Shown piece after piece: positions 1 through 5,491 of a stretch of 5,580 bases of DNA. The number at the start of each line of letters is the position of its first letter. Within the stretch, counting starts at the first letter, position 1. The notes under the pieces were generated by a model that searched no databases, was not told the origin of the DNA, and worked only from the letters and a program-made list of their open reading frames with translations. Both the position numbers and the translations under genes were made by a program. Source of the stretch: Lachnoclostridium phytofermentans (GTDB lineage: Bacteria > Bacillota > Clostridia > Lachnospirales > Lachnospiraceae); the NCBI GenBank assembly GCA_003526525.1, contig DPVV01000244.1, positions 1 to 5,580 of the forward strand, given 5' to 3'.

Positions 1-1
1 G

Positions 2-643
2 AATACTGCTGAAAAGTGGGGTTATTTTAAGCAATATTACTTAAAAAAGTTACTTGCCACCTTAGTCCTCATCGGATTTGTTAGCTATTTCTTATACGAT
101 GTACTATCACCAAAGCCAGAAACTGTGCTTAGCGTCGCAATGGTTAATTATCCACTAGCGGAAGAAACAAAAGCTCAATTTGAGAATGACCTAAATGAGT
201 TACTTGATGTTAATCCTGAAACTCAGAGAATCTTAATAGATACAAGTTATGACTTGAATAATTACGATTATGCCTCCGCACAAAAGTTATCCGTCTATTC
301 TATTTCGGGCGAACTTGATCTCTTTATAGCTCCAGAGTCACAATTTGTAAAATATGCTTTTTCAAATTCACTAACACCATTAACTGACGCATTACCAACG
401 GATGTTTACAGTGCATTATCCGATCGATTATTTAGCTGCCGTACTCGCCTAAATGATGAGGAGTATCCTTCCGAAGCACAAGGTCCGGAAGGTGTATATG
501 GAATCTATGCTGAAGATCTTCCTATGTTTAAAGCATATAAAGGTTATATGCAAGACCCACCTGTTATTGGAATTATTGTAACCTCAAAAAATTCAGAAAA
601 TGCAGTAACCACAATCCGTCATCTATATGGACTTGATAAATAA
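2..643 (+). CDS. Membrane-anchored protein of unknown function, 5' end cut by window edge
   Basis: The reading frame is open from base 2 to the TAA at 641-643, giving 213 visible residues; the true start lies left of the window. The visible N-terminus is a short charged and aromatic stretch with Lys15-Lys16, then one hydrophobic segment (about residues 17-35) ending before Ser-Pro-Lys-Pro. This predicts a single-pass anchor, with the remaining roughly 175 residues probably outside the cell by the positive-inside rule. No lipobox or catalytic motif is visible. The soluble part is acidic, with alternating strand-like and helix-like stretches loosely reminiscent of periplasmic-binding folds, but I cannot assign a family. 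A GTG at 125 is an internal valine codon, not the start: the frame continues upstream through the membrane segment and no ribosome binding site precedes it. It is convergent with asd. Coding status is fairly secure; function is unknown. Confidence 0.8.
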   Translation, partial: NTAEKWGYFKQYYLKKLLATLVLIGFVSYFLYDVLSPKPETVLSVAMVNYPLAEETKAQFENDLNELLDVNPETQRILIDTSYDLNNYDYASAQKLSVYSISGELDLFIAPESQFVKYAFSNSLTPLTDALPTDVYSALSDRLFSCRTRLNDEEYPSEAQGPEGVYGIYAEDLPMFKAYKGYMQDPPVIGIIVTSKNSENAVTTIRHLYGLDK

Positions 644-671
644 AACAAACTTTTAATTGATCTAACAATCA

Positions 672-738
672 TAAGGGTGTACAACCAATCTTTAAGAATA
701 GTTACTTACTTCTTAGCAATTTTGGTTGTACACCCTTA
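672..738. terminator. Perfect 17-bp inverted repeat between convergent genes, probable bidirectional terminator
   Basis: The arms at 672-688 (TAAGGGTGTACAACCAA) and 722-738 are exact reverse complements, separated by 33 nt. Inside the loop, TAAGAA (693-698) can pair with TTCTTA (710-715), giving a second smaller stem. It sits between the stop of the plus-strand gene (643) and the stop of asd (800), where a shared terminator is expected. The sequence following the stem is only moderately T-rich on the plus strand (AATTATTTC) and poor in T-runs on the minus strand, so it is not a classical U-tract terminator in either direction. A mobile-element remnant or a protein-binding site are alternatives. 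The rest of 644-799 shows nothing else. Confidence 0.6.
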
Positions 739-799
739 ATTATTTCATAATTCATCTTTATATAGATAACAAAACTACTTCCAGCTTAGCATTTTAATC

Positions 800-1888
800 T
801 TAAATTTCTTTTGCCTCTATATATCCAAGAGCCTTTAACAGTTCTGCATTTAATACAGCACCGCCTGCTGCTCCACGCACTGTATTATGAGATAATCCAA
901 CGAATTTGTAATCATAAACAGTATCTTCTCTTAAACGACCCATGCAGATTCCCATACCATTCTCGTAGTCACGATCAAGTGCTGCTTGAGGGCGGTTGTC
1001 TTCTTCAAAATATTTGATGAACTGCTTTGGTGCACTTGGAAGATTTAATTCCTGTGGAAGTCCCTTATATTCTGTCCAAGCCTTAATAATCTCTTCCTTT
1101 TCAGGCTTTTTCTCAAAACTTACAAACACGGCTGCAGTATGACCATCCGTTACTGGAACACGAATACATTGTGTTGTAATGAAAGGAGCCTCAGCTTTAA
1201 TTATCTCACCATCCAAAACCTTACCCCAGATACGAAGAGGTTCCTGTTCACTCTTTTCTTCTTCACCGCCGATAAATGGAATTACGTTATCTATCATTTC
1301 AGGCCAATCTGCAAAATTCTTACCCGCTCCAGAGATTGCCTGATATGTGGTTGCAACAACCACCTTAGGGCCATACTCCTTTAATGCGTTTAAGGCTGGT
1401 GTGTAACTTTGAATGGAACAATTCGGTTTTACTGCAATAAAACCACGTTTTGTTCCGAGACGTTTTCTCTGGCTAGCAATAACTTCAAAATGTTCTGGGT
1501 TAACTTCTGGAATAACCATAGGGACATCAGGAGTCCAACGATGAGCACTGTTGTTGGAAACTACAGGTGTTTCAGTTTTCGCATAAGCTTCTTCAATTGC
1601 CTTAATCTCATCCTTTGTCATATCCACAGCACTGAATACAAAGTCAACTTCAGATGCAACCGCTTCTACTTCATTTACGTTCTTTACAATCATAGACTTC
1701 ACAGCTTCTGGCATTGGTTTTGTCATCTTCCAGCGATTTCCCACTGCTTCTTCATATGTTTTTCCTGCACTTCTTGGACTTGCCGCTAACGTTGTAACCT
1801 CAAACCAAGGATGGTTCTCAAGTAGTGAGATAAATCTCTGACCAACCATACCGGTAGCACCTAAAATTCCAACTCTTAACTTGCTCAT
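800..1888 (-). CDS. asd: Aspartate-semialdehyde dehydrogenase (archaeal/fungal-type)
   Basis: Catalyses NADPH-dependent reduction of aspartyl-4-phosphate to aspartate-4-semialdehyde, the branch-point metabolite for lysine and diaminopimelate, threonine and methionine; cytoplasmic. The 362-residue protein opens with a Rossmann nucleotide-binding motif GATGMVGQ (residues 10-17). The catalytic cysteine is Cys157 in KPNCSIQS, Arg243 in CIRVPV fits the substrate-binding arginine, and His250 in DGHTAAV fits the active-site acid/base. Length and motif spacing match the archaeal/eukaryotic-like Asd branch (TIGR00978 type) rather than the E. coli type. The ATG is preceded by AGGAGG at 1895-1900 with 6 nt spacing, which fixes the start. 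It has its own extended -10 promoter upstream. No aspartokinase or dapA lies within the window. No defects are seen. Assignment is very secure. Confidence 0.96.
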   Translation of the reverse strand: MSKLRVGILGATGMVGQRFISLLENHPWFEVTTLAASPRSAGKTYEEAVGNRWKMTKPMPEAVKSMIVKNVNEVEAVASEVDFVFSAVDMTKDEIKAIEEAYAKTETPVVSNNSAHRWTPDVPMVIPEVNPEHFEVIASQRKRLGTKRGFIAVKPNCSIQSYTPALNALKEYGPKVVVATTYQAISGAGKNFADWPEMIDNVIPFIGGEEEKSEQEPLRIWGKVLDGEIIKAEAPFITTQCIRVPVTDGHTAAVFVSFEKKPEKEEIIKAWTEYKGLPQELNLPSAPKQFIKYFEEDNRPQAALDRDYENGMGICMGRLREDTVYDYKFVGLSHNTVRGAAGGAVLNAELLKALGYIEAKEI

Positions 1889-1959
1889 AAACTTCCTCCT
1901 CTATTTCTATAATCACCTTATGTTTTTGCATGGCGTACATTTGTCTTTCTGTAATGTAT

Positions 1960-1968
1960 ATTATAACA
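1960..1968 (-). promoter_or_regulatory. Extended -10 promoter for asd
   Basis: The minus strand reads TGTTATAAT: a perfect TATAAT at 1960-1965 with the TG extension at 1967-1968. No good -35 is present at 17 bp; TTGCTT at 1981-1986 is a poor match at a 15-bp spacing. This is typical of extended -10 promoters. The predicted transcript start is near 1953, leaving a leader of about 65 nt, too short for a lysine riboswitch. Function is inferred from the motif alone. Confidence 0.6.
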
Positions 1969-2056
1969 CTATATGCAGAAAAGCAACTATTTTCTGTTCT
2001 TCTTATGACTTTTTGTGAATAACGACAAAGAGCAGTAACTATTTTTACATGCATTT

Positions 2057-2073
2057 GTCACTATTTTAATGAC
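2057..2073 (-). other. Short hairpin just after dusB
   Basis: On the minus strand GTCATTA and TAGTGAC form a 7-bp stem (one G-U pair) with a 3-nt loop, 13 nt after the dusB stop. An outer 6-bp pair, AGCAGT (2081-2086) with ACTGCT (2031-2036), brackets it. No U-tract follows, so it is not a convincing intrinsic terminator; it could protect the dusB 3' end or only weaken transcription into asd. Confidence 0.35.
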
Positions 2074-2086
2074 TATATCCACTGCT

Positions 2087-3061
2087 TTAGATTCCAAGCA
2101 TCTCTTCATACAACTTCATAAGAACTACCAAGTCTTCATAGGTCTCTATCTCATTGACTTGGTTTCTTAATTTAGCGGATTTTGGATAGCCCATGGTGTA
2201 CCAGGCTACATGCTTTCTCATCTCATGCATTGCAGTAAATTCTCCCTTAAGTTCAATAGCTAATCTAGCATGACGTAACATCATATCGATAACTTCAGGA
2301 ACACTAGGTTTTTCTAATAATTCACCTGTCTTAAGATAATGTTTTGCTTGTGAGAAAAACCAAGGGTTCCCACGAACGCCACGTGCAATCATAACAGCAT
2401 CACAACCAGTATAGGACATCATTCTTTTTACATCCTCTGGTGATTGTACATCTCCGTTACCGATTACAGGTATGGATACTGCCTCTTTTACTGCTTTTAT
2501 GATATCCCAATCAGCCTCACCGCTGTAATATTGTTCTCTGGTTCTTCCATGTACTGCAATCGCAGCTCCACCGCTTTGTTCAATTACTTTTGCAACCTCC
2601 ACTGCATTTACATTGTCTTTTGTGAAACCTTTTCTTACCTTCACTGTCACAGGCTTCTTGATTGCTTTACTGATTGCACTTACGATTTCACCAACCCTCT
2701 CAGGCTTTAACATAAGAGCTGATCCTTCTCCATTATTCACTACTTTAGGAACTGGACATCCCATATTAATATCGAGAAAATCAAAATTACGATGCTCAAT
2801 CCTTTTTGCCATCTCACTCATAATATATGGATCTTCTCCAAATAGTTGTAATGCAACAGGACGTTCTTTTTCTTCAACTTCAAGAAGTACCTCTGTATTT
2901 TTATTATTATAATAAATTCCTTTGGCGCTGACCATTTCTGTATAAATCAAGTCAGCCCCTTGCTCTTTACATAAGAGACGAAACGGCAGGTCTGTAACAC
3001 CTGCCATTGGTCCTAGTACCAAGTTACCGTTTATATTTACATTGCCTATGGTAAAACTCAT
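2087..3061 (-). CDS. dusB: tRNA-dihydrouridine synthase, DusB type
   Basis: An FMN-dependent enzyme that reduces specific uridines to dihydrouridine in the tRNA D-loop using NADPH; cytoplasmic. The 324-residue protein is full length for the family. Visible signatures along the TIM barrel are GPMAGVTD (17-24, FMN-binding start of the barrel), QLFG (72-75), the catalytic Cys102 in NMGCPVPK, the basic KVRKG (141-145), HGRTR (171-175), GNGD (201-204) and ARG (226-228) followed by GNPW. The C-terminal helical part (about 245-324) fits the tRNA-binding domain. The DusB subgroup is chosen from overall resemblance and from the coaX neighbourhood. The start has GAGG 5 nt upstream. That ribosome binding region directly follows the TAG stop of coaX with a 13-nt gap, so the two genes are almost certainly co-transcribed and perhaps translationally coupled. 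No anomaly is seen. Confidence 0.95.
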   Translation of the reverse strand: MSFTIGNVNINGNLVLGPMAGVTDLPFRLLCKEQGADLIYTEMVSAKGIYYNNKNTEVLLEVEEKERPVALQLFGEDPYIMSEMAKRIEHRNFDFLDINMGCPVPKVVNNGEGSALMLKPERVGEIVSAISKAIKKPVTVKVRKGFTKDNVNAVEVAKVIEQSGGAAIAVHGRTREQYYSGEADWDIIKAVKEAVSIPVIGNGDVQSPEDVKRMMSYTGCDAVMIARGVRGNPWFFSQAKHYLKTGELLEKPSVPEVIDMMLRHARLAIELKGEFTAMHEMRKHVAWYTMGYPKSAKLRNQVNEIETYEDLVVLMKLYEEMLGI

Positions 3062-3074
3062 TTTATCCTCTTTC

Positions 3075-3842
3075 CTAACTATTCTTTAGGTAAATATATC
3101 GCAATCCTTTTAATGTTAAATTTGGATCGTAGATATCTATCATATCTGTAGCATCTGCAATTATTTTACCAAGTCCTCCTGTTGCAACAACTTTAAGATT
3201 TTCTAACTTAGATTCTTCTTTTACTTTCTTAATAATATATTCTGTTGCACCAATTGTGCCGTAGACAAGTCCAGCCTGCATACTGCTTACTGTGTCTTTT
3301 GCTAAAATGGAGTCTGGCTTTAAAATTTCGATTTCCGGAAGCTTCGCTGTATCATTCCATAAAGCATTGGCACTAATACGAATCCCTGGGCTTGTGATAC
3401 CCGCAGTGAATTTTCCATCTTCGGTTACGAGATCATACGTAGTTGCTGTTCCAAAATCAATGACAAATACAGGTCCTCTATATTCCTCAAAAGCAGCAAC
3501 AAGATCCACAATTCGGTCCGCCCCTACTTCTTTCGCATTTGCGGTTAGTATTTTAATTCCCGTTTTCGTTCCTGCACCAATTATTAGTGGAGTTATGCCA
3601 AGGTATTTGATAATCGCACTTGTTAAAGAGTACATTATAGCTGGAACAACAGATGCTATGATTACAGAATCAATACTTGTTCTTTCAATTTCTTTTACAT
3701 GTAATAAATCACAAAATAAAAGGCCAAACTCATCCGAAGTACGTGAGACTTTTGTTGTAATTCGGTACGTACCTACAATCTTATCCTCATCAAATACTCC
3801 TAAAGTTATATTGGTATTACCAACATCTATTACGAGTAACAT
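3075..3842 (-). CDS. coaX: Type III pantothenate kinase
   Basis: Phosphorylates pantothenate to 4'-phosphopantothenate, the first step of CoA synthesis; cytoplasmic, probably a homodimer, of the ASKHA fold. The type III family is known to be resistant to CoA feedback and to need a monovalent cation. The 255-residue length is typical. Visible motifs are DVGNTN (6-11, phosphate-binding loop 1), GADR (107-110) with Asp109 as the likely general base, DFGTATT (129-135, second nucleotide loop and cation site), SPG (151-153), SMQAG..YG (187-195) and ATGGLG (220-225). The usual GG before the I-x-PG motif reads AG here (147-148), a conservative change. The start is set by AAAGGAGG (AGGAGG at 3851-3856) with 8 nt spacing. 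It lies 60 nt after a small hypothetical gene and 13 nt before dusB, forming an operon. Confidence 0.95.
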   Translation of the reverse strand: MLLVIDVGNTNITLGVFDEDKIVGTYRITTKVSRTSDEFGLLFCDLLHVKEIERTSIDSVIIASVVPAIMYSLTSAIIKYLGITPLIIGAGTKTGIKILTANAKEVGADRIVDLVAAFEEYRGPVFVIDFGTATTYDLVTEDGKFTAGITSPGIRISANALWNDTAKLPEIEILKPDSILAKDTVSSMQAGLVYGTIGATEYIIKKVKEESKLENLKVVATGGLGKIIADATDMIDIYDPNLTLKGLRYIYLKNS

Positions 3843-3880
3843 GTAGTCATCCTCCTTTTTACGGTTCGATCGTAACTTAT

Positions 3881-3912
3881 AAAATTATATTTCCCACAAA
3901 AATTATATTTCC
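3881..3912 (-). repeat. 14-bp direct repeat overlapping a gene end and the coaX leader
   Basis: The minus-strand sequence GGAAATATAATTTT occurs exactly twice, at 3899-3912 and 3881-3894, with an 18-bp period. The first copy contains the TAA stop of the 107-residue gene. The second contains a perfect TATAAT (3884-3889) upstream of coaX, but no matching -35 lies at 16-18 bp, so an internal coaX promoter is only possible. AT-rich composition makes chance duplication plausible. Confidence 0.45.
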
Positions 3913-4226
3913 TCATGCAAATAGAATACTTTATAATACATCTCGAGCGATTCTAATAATTCTCTCTTGGTATGCTGAAGCTGCTTAACTTTTAATACGC
4001 TTCCAATCTCATCGAATAAAAAATCACTTTCATCACTAGTAACCTGAAATGTTAGTGTCCCATCTTCTTCAAACTCTAAGGTTAGAATACCACCAACATC
4101 CTCCGTATATAACACACACATAATCTTAAGCTCATCTTTAATTTGTTGGGGAAGTCCATCAAATTTATCGTCTAGATAGTATTTCTTATCATAAGAACTA
4201 CTACCACATAAGATGATATTTTCCAT
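3903..4226 (-). CDS. Small conserved-looking hypothetical protein (possibly DUF6145)
   Basis: A 107-residue acidic soluble protein with no signal peptide and no membrane segment. From memory it resembles the DUF6145 proteins found in Lachnospiraceae, next to coaX or similar housekeeping genes; I cannot verify this here and know no function for them. Visible features are an N-terminal CGSSSYDKKYY stretch, the central DELKIMCVLYTEDVGG (31-46), a predicted beta region with EFEEDGTLTF (51-60), FDEIGSVLKV (71-80), and a C-terminal amphipathic helix (about 85-105). No metal-binding cluster or catalytic triad stands out. A purine-rich GGAAGGTAGG (4235-4244) lies 8 nt before the ATG, and an AGGA abuts the ATG. 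A promoter is visible upstream, and coaX follows after 60 nt, so it is probably the first gene of the operon. Coding status is well supported by context; function is unknown. Confidence 0.8.
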   Translation of the reverse strand: MENIILCGSSSYDKKYYLDDKFDGLPQQIKDELKIMCVLYTEDVGGILTLEFEEDGTLTFQVTSDESDFLFDEIGSVLKVKQLQHTKRELLESLEMYYKVFYLHEEI

Positions 4227-4265
4227 TCCTGTTACCTACCTTCCTATCAATGCTTTCCAATCTAA

Positions 4266-4294
4266 ATAAAATTATTTCATTCTATTCTAGTCAA
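4266..4294 (-). promoter_or_regulatory. Sigma-A-like promoter for the hypothetical-coaX-dusB operon
   Basis: On the minus strand TTGACT (4289-4294, 5 of 6 to the -35 consensus) is followed after exactly 17 nt by TTTTAT (4266-4271, 4 of 6 to the -10). The predicted start of transcription is near 4259, giving a leader of about 33 nt before the ATG at 4226. It lies after the upstream gene's terminator, as an independent operon would need. Confidence 0.6.
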
Positions 4295-4300
4295 AGGATA

Positions 4301-4379
4301 CTCGTAATTCGCATGTCAGCTCGCTGACAAAGCGCTACTTGCTCGTAACCCATTCGCAACTACGTTGTTTAATGGGCTA
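4301..4379. repeat. GC-richer structured intergenic element of unknown nature
   Basis: This block is 38 of 80 G+C (4301-4380), while the DNA on both sides is very AT-rich. It contains a perfect inverted repeat TGTCAGC/GCTGACA at 4314-4329 with a 2-nt centre. It also holds a larger hairpin at 4346-4379: TAGCCCATT against AATGGGTTA on the minus strand (one G-U pair), enclosing CAAC/GTTG. There is a direct repeat too: CTCGTAATTCGCA (4301-4313) recurs at 4342-4358 with a 4-nt CCCA insertion. It begins 7 nt beyond the -35 of the downstream operon and ends 7 nt before the T-tract of the upstream terminator, so it is probably in neither transcript. A dispersed intergenic repeat or a protein-binding region are the likeliest readings. 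Confidence 0.5.
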
Positions 4380-4386
4380 ATTTACC

Positions 4387-4436
4387 AAAAAAGAGCTGTT
4401 GAATCACACTTGGTATCTGTGTTATTCAACAGCCCT
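4387..4436 (-). terminator. Rho-independent terminator of the LiaF-like gene
   Basis: On the minus strand GCTGTTGAAT (4424-4433) pairs with ATTCAACAGC (4395-4404). One mismatch and a further 4-bp ACAC/GTGT segment follow, around a 9-nt loop. The stem is followed by CTCTTTTTT, with the T-run at 4387-4392. It begins 25 nt after the TAG stop of the LiaF-like gene. The stem is strong, the loop short and the T-tract clear. Confidence 0.9.
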
Positions 4437-4460
4437 GCATCATTTTAGTGTTATCATGTA

Positions 4461-5321
4461 CTATTTTACATCGATACCGCCTAAAACACAAGTTGCATTC
4501 AAATAGATTGTAATAGTTTGCTCATTCGCTCCTAATGGAGTAATTGTCTTATTGTCTACACCACCAAGAATTGGATTACAGTTAACTACAACTCTAACAT
4601 AGCTTGGAACGTAGATATCTATTCCACCGAGAACTGTTTTACATTCAATCACAACGTTCTCTCTGATAATAGCATTTCTTAAGTCTAGTTCAATTCCACC
4701 TAATAAAGCAGATAACATAGCCCCTTGGAATACTTCATTATCAAAACGTAATTCCCTACCACTTAAGACCGCGGTGCATGCGAATCGTCCGCTTTGCCTG
4801 GCACCCTGGTAGGTATTTTGATACCCACTGTTTGCATCGTTTGAGGCACCTGCATCCTGTGTGAATCCATTATTACCAGACTGCTGCCCGTTCTCTGTGC
4901 CATCGAAGTTCTGCTCATACGTATAAGTCTTATCATATGTCTGATCAGTACTTCCACTACCTTGATAAGTCTTATAATTTTGACCTGAATAGTCTTGATC
5001 TTTATGTTTCTTTGGTATGATCATATTCAATCCAATAAATACTAGTATTGCTGCAAAACATAAAGGTCCAAACATTCTCCACGTAATAAATCCTTGTGCA
5101 GACAACAACATAAAGATACCAATTGATAAACCAATCATATAAGCAGTTTTATCACCACCATGATTAAATAAACCAATAAAACATGGTATGATTAAGAATA
5201 AGGTCCACCATCCATCAAAAAAGATATCAAACGTTAAAATATTTAGTGCCTTTCCTGCTAATAATACTCCAAATAGTACGAGTAATCCGCCCCAGATGTA
5301 ACTGGAATGATTCTTTTTCAT
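4461..5321 (-). CDS. LiaF-like membrane protein (four-helix N-terminus plus cell-wall-stress-response C-terminal domain)
   Basis: The 286-residue protein has three parts. Residues about 8-24, 37-52, 60-78 and 84-102 are four hydrophobic helices, as in the LiaI/LiaF-type membrane region (DUF5668-like). Residues 104-178 are a low-complexity linker rich in Gln, Asn, Gly, Ser, Thr, Tyr and Asp. Residues 179-286 form a beta-rich domain with four LGG[IV] turns at 207-210, 231-234, 252-255 and 280-283, typical of the LiaF C-terminal (DUF2154-like) fold. Lysines flanking the helices put both ends in the cytoplasm. In Bacillus, LiaF inhibits the LiaRS cell-envelope-stress two-component system; a similar role here is inference, since no histidine kinase or regulator is in the window. 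AAAGGAG (5331-5337) lies 9 nt before the ATG, and an in-frame TAG two codons upstream excludes a longer start. It is a single-gene unit with its own promoter and terminator. Confidence 0.85.
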   Translation of the reverse strand: MKKNHSSYIWGGLLVLFGVLLAGKALNILTFDIFFDGWWTLFLIIPCFIGLFNHGGDKTAYMIGLSIGIFMLLSAQGFITWRMFGPLCFAAILVFIGLNMIIPKKHKDQDYSGQNYKTYQGSGSTDQTYDKTYTYEQNFDGTENGQQSGNNGFTQDAGASNDANSGYQNTYQGARQSGRFACTAVLSGRELRFDNEVFQGAMLSALLGGIELDLRNAIIRENVVIECKTVLGGIDIYVPSYVRVVVNCNPILGGVDNKTITPLGANEQTITIYLNATCVLGGIDVK

Positions 5322-5350
5322 AAACTAACTCTCCTTTCATTTCTTATTAA

Positions 5351-5383
5351 CCCTCCTACTATAAATCTGTTTCATTTATAGTA
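5351..5383 (-). promoter_or_regulatory. Leader hairpin abutting an extra strong Shine-Dalgarno sequence
   Basis: A perfect 10-bp inverted repeat, TACTATAAAT (5357-5366) and ATTTATAGTA (5374-5383) with a 7-nt spacer, is followed at once on the minus strand by AGGAGGG (5351-5357), which shares one base with the stem. This SD is about 30 nt before the LiaF-like ATG, too far to serve it directly; the working SD is at 5331-5337. It may act as an operator, a stabilising 5' hairpin, or a translation signal for a 37-codon overlapping frame starting at 5340. Confidence 0.5.
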
Positions 5384-5392
5384 TCGCTCATG

Positions 5393-5404
5393 GTGCATAT
5401 GCAC
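5393..5404. promoter_or_regulatory. 12-bp perfect palindrome in the LiaF-like leader
   Basis: GTGCATATGCAC reads identically on both strands. It lies about 52-63 nt downstream of the predicted transcription start and about 70 nt before the start codon. Its position suits a repressor operator, but no cognate regulator is present in the window and I do not recognise the site. Confidence 0.4.
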
Positions 5405-5462
5405 TCAATATGCGTAGTATAGCAACAAGTCTTTCTCACACCCTATTGCTTTGTATGTATCT

Positions 5463-5491
5463 ATCATACCTTCTTAGTGAGAGAAATTCAA
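5463..5491 (-). promoter_or_regulatory. Sigma-A-like promoter for the LiaF-like gene
   Basis: On the minus strand TTGAAT (5486-5491, 4 of 6) and TATGAT (5463-5468, 5 of 6) are separated by exactly 17 nt. The transcript would start near 5456, giving an unusually long leader of about 135 nt. The remaining DNA out to 5580 is very AT-rich. It shows no convincing gene, only a short minus-strand open stretch ending with TAA near 5534 that could be the tail of a gene outside the window. Confidence 0.6.

Noticed and set aside
125..127. GTG as the start of the left-edge gene
   Set aside because: The frame stays open to base 2 and encodes a membrane segment just upstream; no ribosome binding site precedes the GTG.
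811..1789. Several plus-strand frames within asd
   Set aside because: They are antisense shadows with unnatural Cys-, His- and Phe-rich composition.
1889..1953. Lysine riboswitch in front of asd
   Set aside because: The predicted leader is only about 65 nt, with no room for the roughly 170-nt aptamer and no terminator hairpin.
1818..2054. 78-codon minus-strand frame upstream of asd
   Set aside because: It overlaps the asd promoter, ribosome binding site and 5' coding part in another frame, and has no good Shine-Dalgarno or recognisable motif.
2444..2912. Plus-strand frames opposite dusB
   Set aside because: They are antisense to a gene with a complete set of DusB motifs and have no supporting signals.
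3292..3846. Long plus-strand open frame of 184 codons
   Set aside because: It is fully antisense to coaX, which has all family motifs; there is no separate support for the plus-strand frame.
4763..4957. 64-codon minus-strand frame inside the LiaF-like gene
   Set aside because: It is an out-of-phase shadow of the low-complexity linker region; no ribosome binding site.
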